This document shows, one piece after another, positions 18,759 through 27,477 of a stretch of DNA of 64,000 bases (position 1 is the first letter of the stretch; each line of letters starts with the position of its first letter). The position numbers and the translations under genes are program-made. The stretch covers positions 2,043,501-2,107,500 of the forward strand of contig NZ_AP019810.1 of NCBI RefSeq assembly GCF_013394305.1. Reading direction: 5' to 3'. A model generated the notes under the pieces. That model did not search any database. It saw only the letters and a program-made list of their open reading frames with translations, and was not told the origin of the DNA. The DNA is from Enterococcus mundtii (GTDB lineage: Bacteria; Bacillota; Bacilli; Lactobacillales; Enterococcaceae).

Positions 18759-19462
18759 TTATTTTCGTATTGATTGCCAGTGTCATTGCTTTTGCTTTGA
18801 CGAATGTGTTTGCCAAAAAAATGTGGCAAACACTTCTTTCACTCGTCTTTGGCTTACTGTTTGTTCTCTCGTTAGGACTGATCGTAGAAAATATCACGAA
18901 TCATTTTGGGATGGAAGAAGTGACAGAAACAAAAACGACTCCGCTCGTTTCCAGTGCGGATCAGTCAGATGTAAATATGTTGCTTTATCAGTCACTAGGA
19001 GATGGGACAGAAAAAGTCTACTTATATCGAACAGATGACAAGCAAAAAGAACCAAAAGCTACTGGCACAAAAAATGAAACAAATAAGGTTCAACAAACGG
19101 ATGGCAAAGCAGAAAAAGTCAGTGAAACAACTTATTGGGTTTATAAAAATGACCAATACAAATTCTGGTTCAACTTAGCGGATAATAACCATGAATATGA
19201 ACGCCGGGTCAATACGTTCAAACTTCCGAATGATTGGATCGAATTAAGTACTGACCAAGCTTCTGAGTTGGCAAAACGTGTCGAAGAACAAAAAAGCACG
19301 ATGGAAGCCGATGCACAAAAATTTGTCAAAGAAGGCTTGATGAAAGCCATTGCCCAAAATCCAGCGATGTCTCAAGAAGAACAACAACAAGTATCAAAAG
19401 ACTTAGCGACAGCTTATCAAAAACAAGCATTGGCAAAATTAATCGCAGAAGTGAAGAAGTAA
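18755..19462 (+). CDS. DUF4811-type membrane-anchored protein
   Basis: 235 residues with two N-terminal membrane helices (about 1-20 and 25-48), then an extracytoplasmic domain that includes a Lys/Thr-rich linker (about 95-125) and a helical, Gln/Glu-rich C-terminus. I recognise it as the DUF4811 family that accompanies lactic-acid-bacterial EmrB-like exporters. It overlaps the MFS gene by four bases, so it probably serves as a partner or stability factor for the exporter. Biochemical role unknown. Confidence 0.72.
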   Translation: MIIFVLIASVIAFALTNVFAKKMWQTLLSLVFGLLFVLSLGLIVENITNHFGMEEVTETKTTPLVSSADQSDVNMLLYQSLGDGTEKVYLYRTDDKQKEPKATGTKNETNKVQQTDGKAEKVSETTYWVYKNDQYKFWFNLADNNHEYERRVNTFKLPNDWIELSTDQASELAKRVEEQKSTMEADAQKFVKEGLMKAIAQNPAMSQEEQQQVSKDLATAYQKQALAKLIAEVKK

Positions 19463-19480
19463 ATAGTTTAATAATATGAT

Positions 19481-19530
19481 AAAAATAGTGGATGAAGTAT
19501 TCGACAACATACTTTATCCACTATTTTTTT
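19481..19530 (+). terminator. Terminator after MFS operon
   Basis: AAAAATAGTGGATGAAGTAT / ATACTTTATCCACTATTTTT, one mismatch, followed by T-run. Confidence 0.88.
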
Positions 19531-19617
19531 ATGTAAGTAGGAATGAAGAAAAATTAGATTTTTACGTATTTAGAGAGTAGAGGATAGAAAGTTCGTAAAA
19601 GAAAGGAGGAATGACTT

Positions 19618-19849
19618 ATGATTTCAACAAAAACAAGAAAACAAGGGAATTCCCTTGTGATTACACTTCCTGCAAAGTTAGGCATAAAAGAAGGTGAAGA
19701 ATTTAATATTATAAAAAAAGAAAATGGCACGGTTGCTTTAATTCCAAAAGTTGAAGATTTTTTTTGAATCTGCTAAAGAAGGCGAATTTTATTTACCAGA
19801 ATTAGGGGTTGATTATATGCCACATGGAGGAGAACTAGATGAGCTATAA
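19618..19849 (+). pseudogene. MazE-like antitoxin, frameshifted at T8
   Basis: The AbrB-type start MISTKTRKQGNSLVITLP is typical of MazE DNA-binding domains and has a strong ribosome site (AAAGGAGG). After 49 codons the frame meets TGA at 19765-19767, just at the end of a run of eight T (19758-19765). If one T is skipped, the frame continues with ESAKEGEFYLPELGVDYMPH and ends at 19849, overlapping the toxin start, exactly the layout of an intact 76-residue antitoxin. So the gene is either mutated, expressed by slippage, or misread in sequencing. The lost part is the toxin-binding tail. Confidence 0.8.
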
Positions 19850-20204
19850 GCCACGTCAACGAGATATCGTTCTTTTTTACTTTGAACCGTCAAAAGGTTA
19901 TGAAGTTAAGAAGAGACGACCGGCTTTAATTATGAGTAAGGATGCGTACAATTTAGCAACGAATTTAATTATCGTATGCCCAATTACTACAAGTGATAAA
20001 AATAGACCATTTCTTGTGCCTATTCAAAGCGATAAGTTCAAGCTAGATGAAGTAAAGAGAAGCAAAGTAAATACGCTTCAAGTATTCTCTCTTGACTATA
20101 CCGAAAAAGCTAAAAGAAATGTTAAATACATTGATACATTAGAGGAAGAAGCTTTTTTTGATATTGCACAAAGATTTCTTAAAAATTTTTCTTTCCCTAT
20201 TTAG
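19839..20204 (+). CDS. MazF/PemK-type endoribonuclease toxin
   Basis: 121 residues, intact. PemK-like beta-barrel features: RQRDIVLFYFEPSKG at the N-terminus, KRRPALIMS and VCPITTSDK, and a conserved C-terminal helical end (FFDIAQRFLKNF). Such toxins cut mRNA at short motifs; the partner antitoxin masks the active site. It starts within the end of the (frameshifted) antitoxin gene. An intact toxin beside an apparently truncated antitoxin is odd and would be tolerated only if the antitoxin is still made, the toxin is weak, or another antitoxin acts. Confidence 0.85.
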   Translation: MSYKPRQRDIVLFYFEPSKGYEVKKRRPALIMSKDAYNLATNLIIVCPITTSDKNRPFLVPIQSDKFKLDEVKRSKVNTLQVFSLDYTEKAKRNVKYIDTLEEEAFFDIAQRFLKNFSFPI

Positions 20205-20325
20205 AGATCGGGTGGTTGAGAATCAATTTATCTTAGGAAGAATCAACTTATTTCATTTGATATGTAGATATATAGGCCATTTTTAGAAACCGCGAGCTAC
20301 ATAGTACGAACAAAAGAATAAAGCA

Positions 20326-20377
20326 AAAACACAATTGGTTTTGACAAGTGATATCAAAACCAACTGTGTTTTTTTCT
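20326..20377. terminator. Bidirectional terminator
   Basis: AAAACACAATTGGTTTTGA / TATCAAAACCAACTGTGTTTT stem, T-rich both ways, between the toxin gene and the convergent ABC gene. Confidence 0.85.
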
Positions 20378-20388
20378 ATTATATTTTA

Positions 20389-22725
20389 CTATTCTGCTCT
20401 TAAAGCAATCGCTGCATCTTTCTTCGCTGCCATACGAGCTGGGATGTGTCCGCCTAACATCGTTAAGATCGTTGATACAACAATCAAAATCAAGGCGTGT
20501 ACAGGATTTAGTTGAGCAACATTTTCTAAATCAGTCATATTGTACAAGAGACTATTGATTGGGAAAGTCGCTAGCCAAGCAATCAAGACCCCTAATAAAC
20601 CAGAAGAAATCCCTAAGATACAAGTCTCTGCATCGAATACCCGCGTGATATCTTTCTTACGCGCACCTAATGCTTTCAAGACACCGATTTCCTTCGTCCG
20701 TTCGATCACAGAAGTATAAGTGATGATGCTGATCATGATCATACTTGTTACAAGTGAAATACCAGCAAAAGCAATCAGGACATACGTGATGGCATCCATC
20801 AATCCACCAGTCAATTCGGTCATTGTTCCAGCTAAATCAGAATAGATGATTTTATCTTCATCTGATTTTCCTTTGTTGAATTCATCTAAATAGTTTAGAA
20901 TCTCTTCTTTATCGCCAAAATTATTTGGATAGATCATGATGCTTGAAGGTAAGCTGTCTCCACCTAAATAGCTGATCAGCGTTTGTTTTGCTGAGTCATC
21001 TACTTTTTCGGTCGTCAATACGTTCATATCGCTGTCTTTTTGCGCTTGAACGATTTCAGAATTTTTGTTTTCATTGACGATTTCTGTTGTCAATTGGTCG
21101 CTGTAAGCAATACCCGGAGATAACAGATTCATCGTAGAAGAAGATTTGACCCGTAGAATACCAGAAATCTTAACCTCTCTGGAGGCATCTTCGTACATCG
21201 CTTGGTAATCCGTATTAGGAATGAAGTTTCCTGTCGGTAATTTTGTATAGTACGTATCATTGTTCACTAATTTGAAAGTTGTTCCGACGATCTTGTCAAA
21301 ATCAAGCGTTTCGCCGTCTTTCACATCAAAGCCTAAATTTTTCAACGCATTGATGTTGGTATTGTTATTACCATCCACGATCAATACGACATCATTTGCA
21401 GAGGTCGGATAACTACCAGAAAGTAATGAGTAATTTGATTCTAAGAAATTGTCTTTTTGGTCGTCTAGTTGTGTTGGGAAACTAGAAACACCTACGCCAG
21501 TCATGGAAGACATCGCACTTGAGAAGGACAGTGATTCAGTATCTGGGTTTTGATTCGAAAAGCTAACAGGCTGTACTTTGCCGTCAACATCTCTTAATAA
21601 ATTGATACCAGTCGTGCGGGTAAAACCAATATTATTACTTAAATCAGGATCGATACTCGTTACATAATCAACATATTCTTGGTCAATATTATTCGTATGT
21701 TGTGCACGGTCTTCATCGCTGATTTTTGCGGTAACAGTTTTTGTATCTGGATATTCGGCTGTGTTGGAACTCAAGCCATCCGATTCAGAAGGAGGACTAG
21801 TGGTGACTTTGGAAATCGTAATTGGAAAACGAGCCATCGTTTCTGACTGTGTTTGATCAATTTGTTTTTGGAATCCTGTAGATAGGGCTAATACGATCGC
21901 AATCCCAATAATCCCGATACTTGAAGCAAAGGAAGTCAAAAATGTCCGGCCTTTTTTTGTGCGAATATTATTGAAAGATAATTTTAATGCGGTCCAAAAG
22001 CTCATCTTTGTCCGACGTAGATTAAATTGATCATCTTTTGGACGTTCGATATGTGGATTAGAATCAGAAACGATTTTTCCATCTGAGAACTCAATGATCC
22101 GATCGGCATATTCATGTGCCAACTCAGGGTTATGTGTGACCATGATCACTAGTTTCTCATTGGATAGTTCTTCAATCAACTTCATGATTTGGACACTTGT
22201 TTCTGTGTCTAAAGCACCGGTTGGCTCATCACATAAAAGGATGTCAGGGTCATTGGCTAAAGCACGTGCAATTGCGACACGTTGCATTTGTCCACCAGAT
22301 AATTGATTGGGTTTTTTGTGCATGTGGTCGGTCAATCCAACACGACGCAATGATTCCTCCGCTTTTTTCCGTTTTTCATCTTTAGAGACACCACTTAATG
22401 TCATGCCAAGTTCAACATTTTCAATGATTCCTAAATGCCCGATCAAGTTATAACTTTGGAAAACAAAACCGATGGAATTATTACGATAAGCATCCCAATC
22501 GCTGTCTTTAAAATCTTTTGTGGACTTCCCGTTGATGACCATATCGCCAGAGTCATAATTATCCAAGCCGCCGATCACGTTCAACATGGTTGTTTTACCA
22601 GATCCACTTGGGCCTAAAATGGCTACAAATTCTTTTTTTCTAAAAGCGACGGATACGCCGTCTAATGCTTTTGTCGTTGTTTCACCAACTTTATAATATT
22701 TCTTTATCTCTTTTAATTGTAACAT
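20389..22725 (-). CDS. ABC exporter, ATPase fused to FtsX-like permease
   Basis: 778 residues. Residues 1-225 are a MacB-type ATPase (Walker A GPSGSGKT, signature LSGGQMQRVAIARAL, Walker B ILLCDEPTGALD). A membrane helix at about 255-275, a large extracytoplasmic domain (about 280-635) and three C-terminal helices form the permease. I use ATG 22725 (GAAGG six to seven bases upstream) rather than the GTG just before it. Such fused exporters handle peptides or lipids, often in defence against antimicrobial peptides. The divergent response-regulator/kinase pair probably controls it. The substrate is not shown. Confidence 0.85.
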   Translation of the reverse strand: MLQLKEIKKYYKVGETTTKALDGVSVAFRKKEFVAILGPSGSGKTTMLNVIGGLDNYDSGDMVINGKSTKDFKDSDWDAYRNNSIGFVFQSYNLIGHLGIIENVELGMTLSGVSKDEKRKKAEESLRRVGLTDHMHKKPNQLSGGQMQRVAIARALANDPDILLCDEPTGALDTETSVQIMKLIEELSNEKLVIMVTHNPELAHEYADRIIEFSDGKIVSDSNPHIERPKDDQFNLRRTKMSFWTALKLSFNNIRTKKGRTFLTSFASSIGIIGIAIVLALSTGFQKQIDQTQSETMARFPITISKVTTSPPSESDGLSSNTAEYPDTKTVTAKISDEDRAQHTNNIDQEYVDYVTSIDPDLSNNIGFTRTTGINLLRDVDGKVQPVSFSNQNPDTESLSFSSAMSSMTGVGVSSFPTQLDDQKDNFLESNYSLLSGSYPTSANDVVLIVDGNNNTNINALKNLGFDVKDGETLDFDKIVGTTFKLVNNDTYYTKLPTGNFIPNTDYQAMYEDASREVKISGILRVKSSSTMNLLSPGIAYSDQLTTEIVNENKNSEIVQAQKDSDMNVLTTEKVDDSAKQTLISYLGGDSLPSSIMIYPNNFGDKEEILNYLDEFNKGKSDEDKIIYSDLAGTMTELTGGLMDAITYVLIAFAGISLVTSMIMISIITYTSVIERTKEIGVLKALGARKKDITRVFDAETCILGISSGLLGVLIAWLATFPINSLLYNMTDLENVAQLNPVHALILIVVSTILTMLGGHIPARMAAKKDAAIALRAE

Positions 22726-22754
22726 TGTCACCCTTCTTTCCGTTTGAAATATTC

Positions 22755-22774
22755 GTTATACTAATAAGTATAAC
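22755..22774. promoter_or_regulatory. Palindrome in ABC/two-component divergent region
   Basis: GTTATACT-AATA-AGTATAAC, perfect 8-bp arms, just upstream of the ABC gene, overlapping TATACT-like -10 sequences. A plausible operator. Confidence 0.5.
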
Positions 22775-22870
22775 AGAACAACGAACGTAGTATAATGAAT
22801 GAATGTTAACTGAATATGAACAATCAGAAAAAAAACTGAAATTTTTCAAATAATTACATGAGGAGAAATG

Positions 22871-23539
22871 ATGAATCGAATATTACTAGTAGAAGATGAT
22901 GAGCGTTTGCAACAACTTTATCAATCCGTTTTAGAACGCGCTGGTTTTTTGGTTTTCGCAGTCGCAAATGGGACCGAAGCTTTGAAGCAATTAGAGAGTA
23001 CTCAAGTGGATGTGATCATCACAGATATTATGATGCCTGTGATGGATGGGTATGAACTGTTGGAAACTTTACGAAGCAGTCGCGTAGAAACACCTGTGTT
23101 GATCATCACAGCGAAAGCAGATTTTGAAGATAAAAAGAAGGGGTTTCAACTGGGAACGGATGACTATATGACGAAACCAGTAGATGTCAATGAAATGGTG
23201 TTGCGGGTAGAGGCCTTGTTACGGCGAGCGAAAATCAATCATAGCCATCAATTGAACATTGGACAAACTAGCTTGAACCAAGAAACATATGAAGTGATCA
23301 AGCAGGATCAAGCCATCTTACTTCCACAAAAAGAATTTCAATTATTGTACAAACTACTTTCTTATCCAAATAAGATTTTTACACGACAACAATTAATGGA
23401 TGATATATGGGGGTTGGATACCAATACGGAAGAACGGACGATTGATGTGCATATCAAACGATTACGCACGCGTTTTATTGAAAATGATGATTTTCAGATC
23501 ATAACAGTTCGTGGCTTAGGCTATAAGGCGGTGATTTGA
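22871..23539 (+). CDS. OmpR-family response regulator
   Basis: 222 residues. Receiver domain (about 1-115) with acidic pocket E8-D9-D10, phospho-acceptor D52 in IITDIMMPVMDG and K101-like KP motif, then a winged-helix DNA-binding domain (about 125-220, TRQQLMDDIWG and TIDVHIKRLRTRF). Similar to SaeR-type regulators of Gram-positives. I use the second of two consecutive ATGs because GAGGAG is only two bases from the first. Its TGA overlaps the kinase ATG. Divergent from an ABC exporter that it likely regulates. Confidence 0.88.
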   Translation: MNRILLVEDDERLQQLYQSVLERAGFLVFAVANGTEALKQLESTQVDVIITDIMMPVMDGYELLETLRSSRVETPVLIITAKADFEDKKKGFQLGTDDYMTKPVDVNEMVLRVEALLRRAKINHSHQLNIGQTSLNQETYEVIKQDQAILLPQKEFQLLYKLLSYPNKIFTRQQLMDDIWGLDTNTEERTIDVHIKRLRTRFIENDDFQIITVRGLGYKAVI

Positions 23540-24603
23540 TGCGTAAAAAAATCTTTTCACAATTATGGATTTATTTTGCTTGCATTGTGTTTATTTCCAT
23601 TTTAGTTACTTTGTTGTGTTTCTTAGGTTTTATTTTCTTGCTGTCACACAAAACAGTCCCTGCTTCAGAGCAACAAGCGACATGGTTTCCTTTAGTCGTT
23701 TTTGCAGGATTTAGTATGATGGTGGGCACAGGGATCTCGATCTTTGTCGGTCGGCGGATCTTGCTGCCGATCAGTGATTTACGAACCAATATGAGCAAAG
23801 TAGCAACTGGCGATTTTTCGATTCGGATGGATGAGCAACAAAAAGTCGAAGAGGTGCAGCAACTATATAAAGATTTCAACGTGATGGTCCAAGAATTGAG
23901 TAGTATCGAAACGTTACGAAATGACTTTGTTTCCAATGTTTCTCATGAATTTAAGACGCCTCTTGCCACGATCCAAGGATACGTCCAGTTATTGCAGGCG
24001 CCTAACATTTCAGAAGAAGAAAAGCAGGTTTTCTTGCAACGGATCATTGAGAGCATCACTCAGCTTTCGCAATTGACAGAGAACACACTGAAATTGAATA
24101 AATTAGAAAATCAGCGAATCAAATTAGAAAAGCGCCCTTTTCGTTTAGATGAACAGATTCGTGAAGTGATTGTTTTTTTACAACCTAAATGGGAGCAAGA
24201 ACACCTTCAACTGGAGATCGATCTGGAAAGTGTCAACTTTGTCGGTAATGAAGAATTTCTATATCAAGTCTGGCTGAATCTCATGGACAATGCCATCAAG
24301 TACAATCAACCACAAGGGAAAATCAAGATTCGCCTAACACAAAATGCCACTCAAGTAATCGTTGAAGTGACAGATTCTGGCGTGGGAATGGATCAAGAAA
24401 CACAAGCACGACTCTTTGAGAAATTTTATCAAGGGGAATCCAGCCGTCAATTTTCTGGGAACGGGCTGGGCTTATCACTAGTCAAAAAAATCGTTGAGTT
24501 GCATCATGGAAAAATCAGTTATAACAGTATCTCAAAAGTAGGTACGACTGTCATCATTCAATTAGACAAAGAAAACACGTCGCTAACTTATCCGGTGGAA
24601 TAA
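23539..24603 (+). CDS. Sensor histidine kinase
   Basis: 354 residues. Two N-terminal membrane helices (about 9-34 and 49-70) with a very short outside loop, HAMP linker (about 72-124), HisKA box NVSHEFKTPLATIQGY with the phospho-acceptor His at about residue 137, and a HATPase domain with N box (MDNAIKYN) and G box (GNGLGLSLVKKIVELHHGK). The small extracytoplasmic loop is typical of intramembrane-sensing kinases that respond to cell-envelope stress or to a partner transporter. Start codon overlaps the regulator stop. Confidence 0.88.
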   Translation: MRKKIFSQLWIYFACIVFISILVTLLCFLGFIFLLSHKTVPASEQQATWFPLVVFAGFSMMVGTGISIFVGRRILLPISDLRTNMSKVATGDFSIRMDEQQKVEEVQQLYKDFNVMVQELSSIETLRNDFVSNVSHEFKTPLATIQGYVQLLQAPNISEEEKQVFLQRIIESITQLSQLTENTLKLNKLENQRIKLEKRPFRLDEQIREVIVFLQPKWEQEHLQLEIDLESVNFVGNEEFLYQVWLNLMDNAIKYNQPQGKIKIRLTQNATQVIVEVTDSGVGMDQETQARLFEKFYQGESSRQFSGNGLGLSLVKKIVELHHGKISYNSISKVGTTVIIQLDKENTSLTYPVE

Positions 24604-24728
24604 GATCCAGGGAAATGAACAGTTAATGATCTATAGGAGCAATAAACCAACAAAAACAAAGAAAAAAACGCCACTTCTGATTTAATCGTTCTAAGGTGTA
24701 TTTTTCAAGTAATATAAAGATGGAAAAG

Positions 24729-24749
24729 TGTACGAAGTCATGTCGTACA
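24729..24749 (+). promoter_or_regulatory. Dyad upstream of small secreted protein gene
   Basis: TGTACGA-AGTCATG-TCGTACA, perfect 7-bp arms, about 55 bp before the start of the secreted protein gene. Regulator unknown. Confidence 0.4.
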
Positions 24750-24803
24750 TAAGAGAGTATTCGTATATTTTTCTAATAACCGTTATTGGAGGAATGATAG
24801 AAA

Positions 24804-25130
24804 ATGAAAAAACAAGTAGTTTTATTGCTCGGACTTTTGACGTTAAGTGTTGGACTGAGCGGAGCCAATCCCATAGCCATTGCAGAGGAAACAACTCATT
24901 CTCATGGTACTCCCACAGTATTATTGCAACAGGATTCGGTCTTAAGTACACTTGTGGCAAGTTCAAGTGCAGAGGATGAAAAACAAACCGATCGTGGTAT
25001 CGGTTATTATTGGAAATGCCATACATGCGGGTATAATAGTGAGTGGCATCTATTTGCTAGTACAGCTGTTTCTGCTGCCAATAAACATGCACAGCAATAC
25101 AATCATGTCACCTCTGTTTATCCAAATTAG
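24804..25130 (+). CDS. Small secreted protein with CxxC zinc-knuckle-like motif
   Basis: 108 residues. A signal peptide is clear (KK, hydrophobic 5-22, cleavage likely after AIAEE or earlier Ala). The mature part has a His/Thr segment, a variable Ser/Asp/Glu linker and the compact end GYYWKCHTCGYNSEWHLF, followed by two more His in an Ala-rich helix. Cys-x2-Cys plus His suggests metal binding or a redox pair. I do not recognise the family. GGAGG lies 11 bases upstream, a long spacing. It may be controlled by the adjacent two-component system. Confidence 0.7.
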   Translation: MKKQVVLLLGLLTLSVGLSGANPIAIAEETTHSHGTPTVLLQQDSVLSTLVASSSAEDEKQTDRGIGYYWKCHTCGYNSEWHLFASTAVSAANKHAQQYNHVTSVYPN

Positions 25131-25164
25131 CAACTGACTATTTTAGAATGGAGTGGAACAAAAG

Positions 25165-25269
25165 ATGAATGAAACGTGGTTGAGTAGGAATAAAAAAGAA
25201 GTGATCCGTTTCTCTCTTGCCGTTTTTCTAGGTTTTGTATTAAGTTTTATCGTGTTTACTTTGTTGTAG
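25165..25269 (+). CDS. 34-residue single-helix membrane peptide
   Basis: ATG with GGAGTGG upstream at good spacing; product starts MNETWLSRNKKEVIRF and ends in a 19-residue hydrophobic helix (SLAVFLGFVLSFIVFTLL) with positive charge on the N-side. It follows the secreted-protein gene by 34 bp and is followed by a strong terminator at 25295, so the two are likely one transcript. Could be a small accessory membrane peptide. No family recognised. Confidence 0.55.
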   Translation: MNETWLSRNKKEVIRFSLAVFLGFVLSFIVFTLL

Positions 25270-25294
25270 GTAAGAGGATAATAAGAAAGTATTC

Positions 25295-25340
25295 AAAAGG
25301 AACAAAGACCAGAAATCATTACGGTCTTTGTTCCTTTTTT
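25295..25340 (+). terminator. Terminator
   Basis: AAAAGGAACAAAGACC / GGTCTTTGTTCCTTTTTT with a 12-base loop. Confidence 0.9.
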
Positions 25341-25418
25341 GTAAGCAGAATTTTTATGATACTTAGCGTTGTTTTCGCGAATATTGAAGTAATTAGTGGG
25401 TATGATTGTGAATTTTAC

Positions 25419-25450
25419 TTGCAAACAATATTATACGTGATATAATATTG
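25419..25450 (+). promoter_or_regulatory. Promoter and operator of PadR-DUF1700-DUF4097 operon
   Basis: TTGCAA (25419-25424), 16 bp, TATAAT (25441-25446). The perfect palindrome CAATATTATA-CGTGA-TATAATATTG (25426-25450) covers the spacer and the -10 box. A direct autoregulatory site for the first gene, a PadR-type repressor, is the simplest reading. Confidence 0.75.
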
Positions 25451-25490
25451 GTAAATATAAAATATTGCAAACTATAAAGAAGGTGAAGTA

Positions 25491-25808
25491 ATGCATATCC
25501 AAGTCCCAACAGTTTTACTCGATGGTACGGTTTTAGCAGCTTTAAGCAGAGAAGACATGTACGGTTACGCATTAACGAAGATCGTCCAAGAAAGTTTATC
25601 TGTCAGTGAATCAACGATGTATCCTGTTTTACGCAGATTAAAAAAAGAAGAATACTTAGAAACATACGACGAACCATTCGAAGGTAGAAATCGCCGATAT
25701 TACCGCTTAACTCCGAAAGGACGTCAACATTTAGAAGAAATCATTGATAAATGGATCGTGTTTCGAGATTCCTTAAACCGATTACTGGAGGAGAATACGA
25801 ATGAATGA
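25491..25808 (+). CDS. Small PadR-family regulator
   Basis: 105 residues, one winged-helix domain: GTVLAALSREDMYGYALTKI, STMYPVLRRLKKEEYLETY, RRYYRLTPKGRQHLEEI. This is the short PadR class, which dimerises through its ends. It heads the DUF1700-DUF4097 operon and overlaps the next gene by 8 bp. In related operons the regulator responds to envelope-active compounds and represses its own operon. Confidence 0.88.
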   Translation: MHIQVPTVLLDGTVLAALSREDMYGYALTKIVQESLSVSESTMYPVLRRLKKEEYLETYDEPFEGRNRRYYRLTPKGRQHLEEIIDKWIVFRDSLNRLLEENTNE

Positions 25809-26415
25809 ATATTTAGATGATGTGTTGGACGAACTTCAAGAAATACCTGAAGATGATCGCTTTGATATTATTCAGTATTATGAAGAATACTTCTTGGATT
25901 CTGGCAAAACAGTAGAAGAAGTCGTGGATGAATATGGCTCGCCAAAGCAATTTGCCCTGAAACTGAAAATCAATTATTACTCGGAACAAGACGACGATGA
26001 ATCAGAATACAGCCAAAGTCCTAAACGGAAAATCCGTTTGATTTGGATGATCGTCATTGGGTTGTGTGCATCACCTTTATTGATTCCTTTAGCATTAGCG
26101 TTTATTCTAGCGATTTTTGGTATTCTGCTTGGCTTAATTGGCGTGATCATTGGAATCTATGTCGTATGTATCAGTATTTTAGGAGCAGGTTTATTTTCGA
26201 TCATTTCAGGTGTTGCTGTCTTGCAACAATCGATTGCTAGTGGGCTGTTCTTTGTAGGACTAGGGTTACTTGCCACAGGAGGTGCTGTCTTCTTTGCACC
26301 ATTACTGTTAAAAGGAACTAAATGGTTATTCCAAATGATGATGAACTTTGTCAAGTGGGTAGGACGCCGGTTTATTACGAAACGAGCGATCCATACGACG
26401 AATAGTGGGGTGTAA
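25801..26415 (+). CDS. DUF1700 membrane protein
   Basis: 204 residues. Acidic N-terminal region (1-80) with the family pattern YLDDVLDELQEIPEDDRFDI followed by IQYYEEYF and GSPKQFALKLK, then three to four hydrophobic helices rich in Gly/Ile (about 82-180) and a basic tail. DUF1700 genes nearly always lie between a short PadR gene and a DUF4097 gene, as here. The function is thought to concern envelope homeostasis but is not known. Confidence 0.8.
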   Translation: MNEYLDDVLDELQEIPEDDRFDIIQYYEEYFLDSGKTVEEVVDEYGSPKQFALKLKINYYSEQDDDESEYSQSPKRKIRLIWMIVIGLCASPLLIPLALAFILAIFGILLGLIGVIIGIYVVCISILGAGLFSIISGVAVLQQSIASGLFFVGLGLLATGGAVFFAPLLLKGTKWLFQMMMNFVKWVGRRFITKRAIHTTNSGV

Positions 26416-26418
26416 AAA

Positions 26419-27282
26419 ATGAAATTAAAATATATCTTGGGGATAGGTTTAGGACTGATGATCATCGGTGGCTTGACGGCAGGATTAAGTTATGCCTCTG
26501 GTGCCCAAACGAGTCTGACTTGGGAAGGTGGTCCAAGAATAATAGAAATGACTCGTGAAACAAAAGATTTTTCGTCTGAAAAAATTGAAAAAATCGTTGT
26601 ACGAGCAGATCACCAAAATATCATGATCCAACGAGGCGTGAACTTTGAGGTTGAAACGTCTCATGACAAAACGCAAAAACCAAAAATCAATCTGGAAGAT
26701 CACACATTGGATATTTCAGCTGATGGTCAAACACCGGCAGTGATGATCAATATGACAGACACACGTTCGATGTTGAAGATCACGATCCCTAAAACCATTT
26801 TCTTAAAAGAATTAGTGATTGAAGGGAAAAACAATGAATTGTTTTTAGATGAATTCAGTAGTAAGAAAATCAACTTGAATTTAGCAAATACTTGGACGTC
26901 GATCAATGAAGTAAGTGGGGAACTTCTTACTGTTGAAAATCAAATGGGCTCACTAGATTTACAGGAGTTTTCGATAGATAAAGTCAAATTAGCTACAAGT
27001 GATGGCAGTATCATTTTTAACGATAACGAAAAATCAATCAAAGGCGAAGTCACACTTCATAATAGTAGTATTGATTTTTATAACAACCAAGAGCAAGGAT
27101 TAGCTGTGACATTAGAAGGGGATTCTTATATCAACAAAAATTATGAATCTTTGACAACCAAGACGTACAATCAAGGAAACAAAGATCTCAAAGTAACTGC
27201 TCATAATAGTCAAGTGAACTTGACGAATGAAGATTATGACGAGCCTCCGATGGATGATGAAGATTACGGCGAGTATGATTAA
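26419..27282 (+). CDS. DUF4097 extracytoplasmic beta-repeat protein
   Basis: 287 residues. A single N-terminal membrane anchor or signal (about 5-25) is followed by a region of repeated short beta-strands typical of DUF4097 (for example IVIEGKNNEL-like turns, SLDLQEFSIDKVKLATSDGS) and an acidic Asp/Glu/Tyr-rich tail. The family includes parts of LiaX-like envelope-stress proteins of enterococci. It sits three bases after the DUF1700 gene. Probably exposed at the membrane surface; exact role unknown. Confidence 0.78.
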   Translation: MKLKYILGIGLGLMIIGGLTAGLSYASGAQTSLTWEGGPRIIEMTRETKDFSSEKIEKIVVRADHQNIMIQRGVNFEVETSHDKTQKPKINLEDHTLDISADGQTPAVMINMTDTRSMLKITIPKTIFLKELVIEGKNNELFLDEFSSKKINLNLANTWTSINEVSGELLTVENQMGSLDLQEFSIDKVKLATSDGSIIFNDNEKSIKGEVTLHNSSIDFYNNQEQGLAVTLEGDSYINKNYESLTTKTYNQGNKDLKVTAHNSQVNLTNEDYDEPPMDDEDYGEYD

Positions 27283-27334
27283 TCGTTGAACAGTCAAGAC
27301 TGTCTTTTTCTAAATAACGAATAAATAGTTGAAG

Positions 27335-27378
27335 AAGCGTATAATTCTTTATGGAATAAGGAATTATACGCTTTTTTA
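27335..27378 (+). terminator. Terminator
   Basis: AAGCGTATAATTC / GAATTATACGCTT then a T-run. Confidence 0.9.
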
Positions 27379-27477
27379 TTTATTTTACATGAAATATCAT
27401 CGCCTATCATTCAATAATATAGTAGAATAAGGAAAGGGAAAAACGTACATATATGGGGAAAATAGGGTGAATATTGA

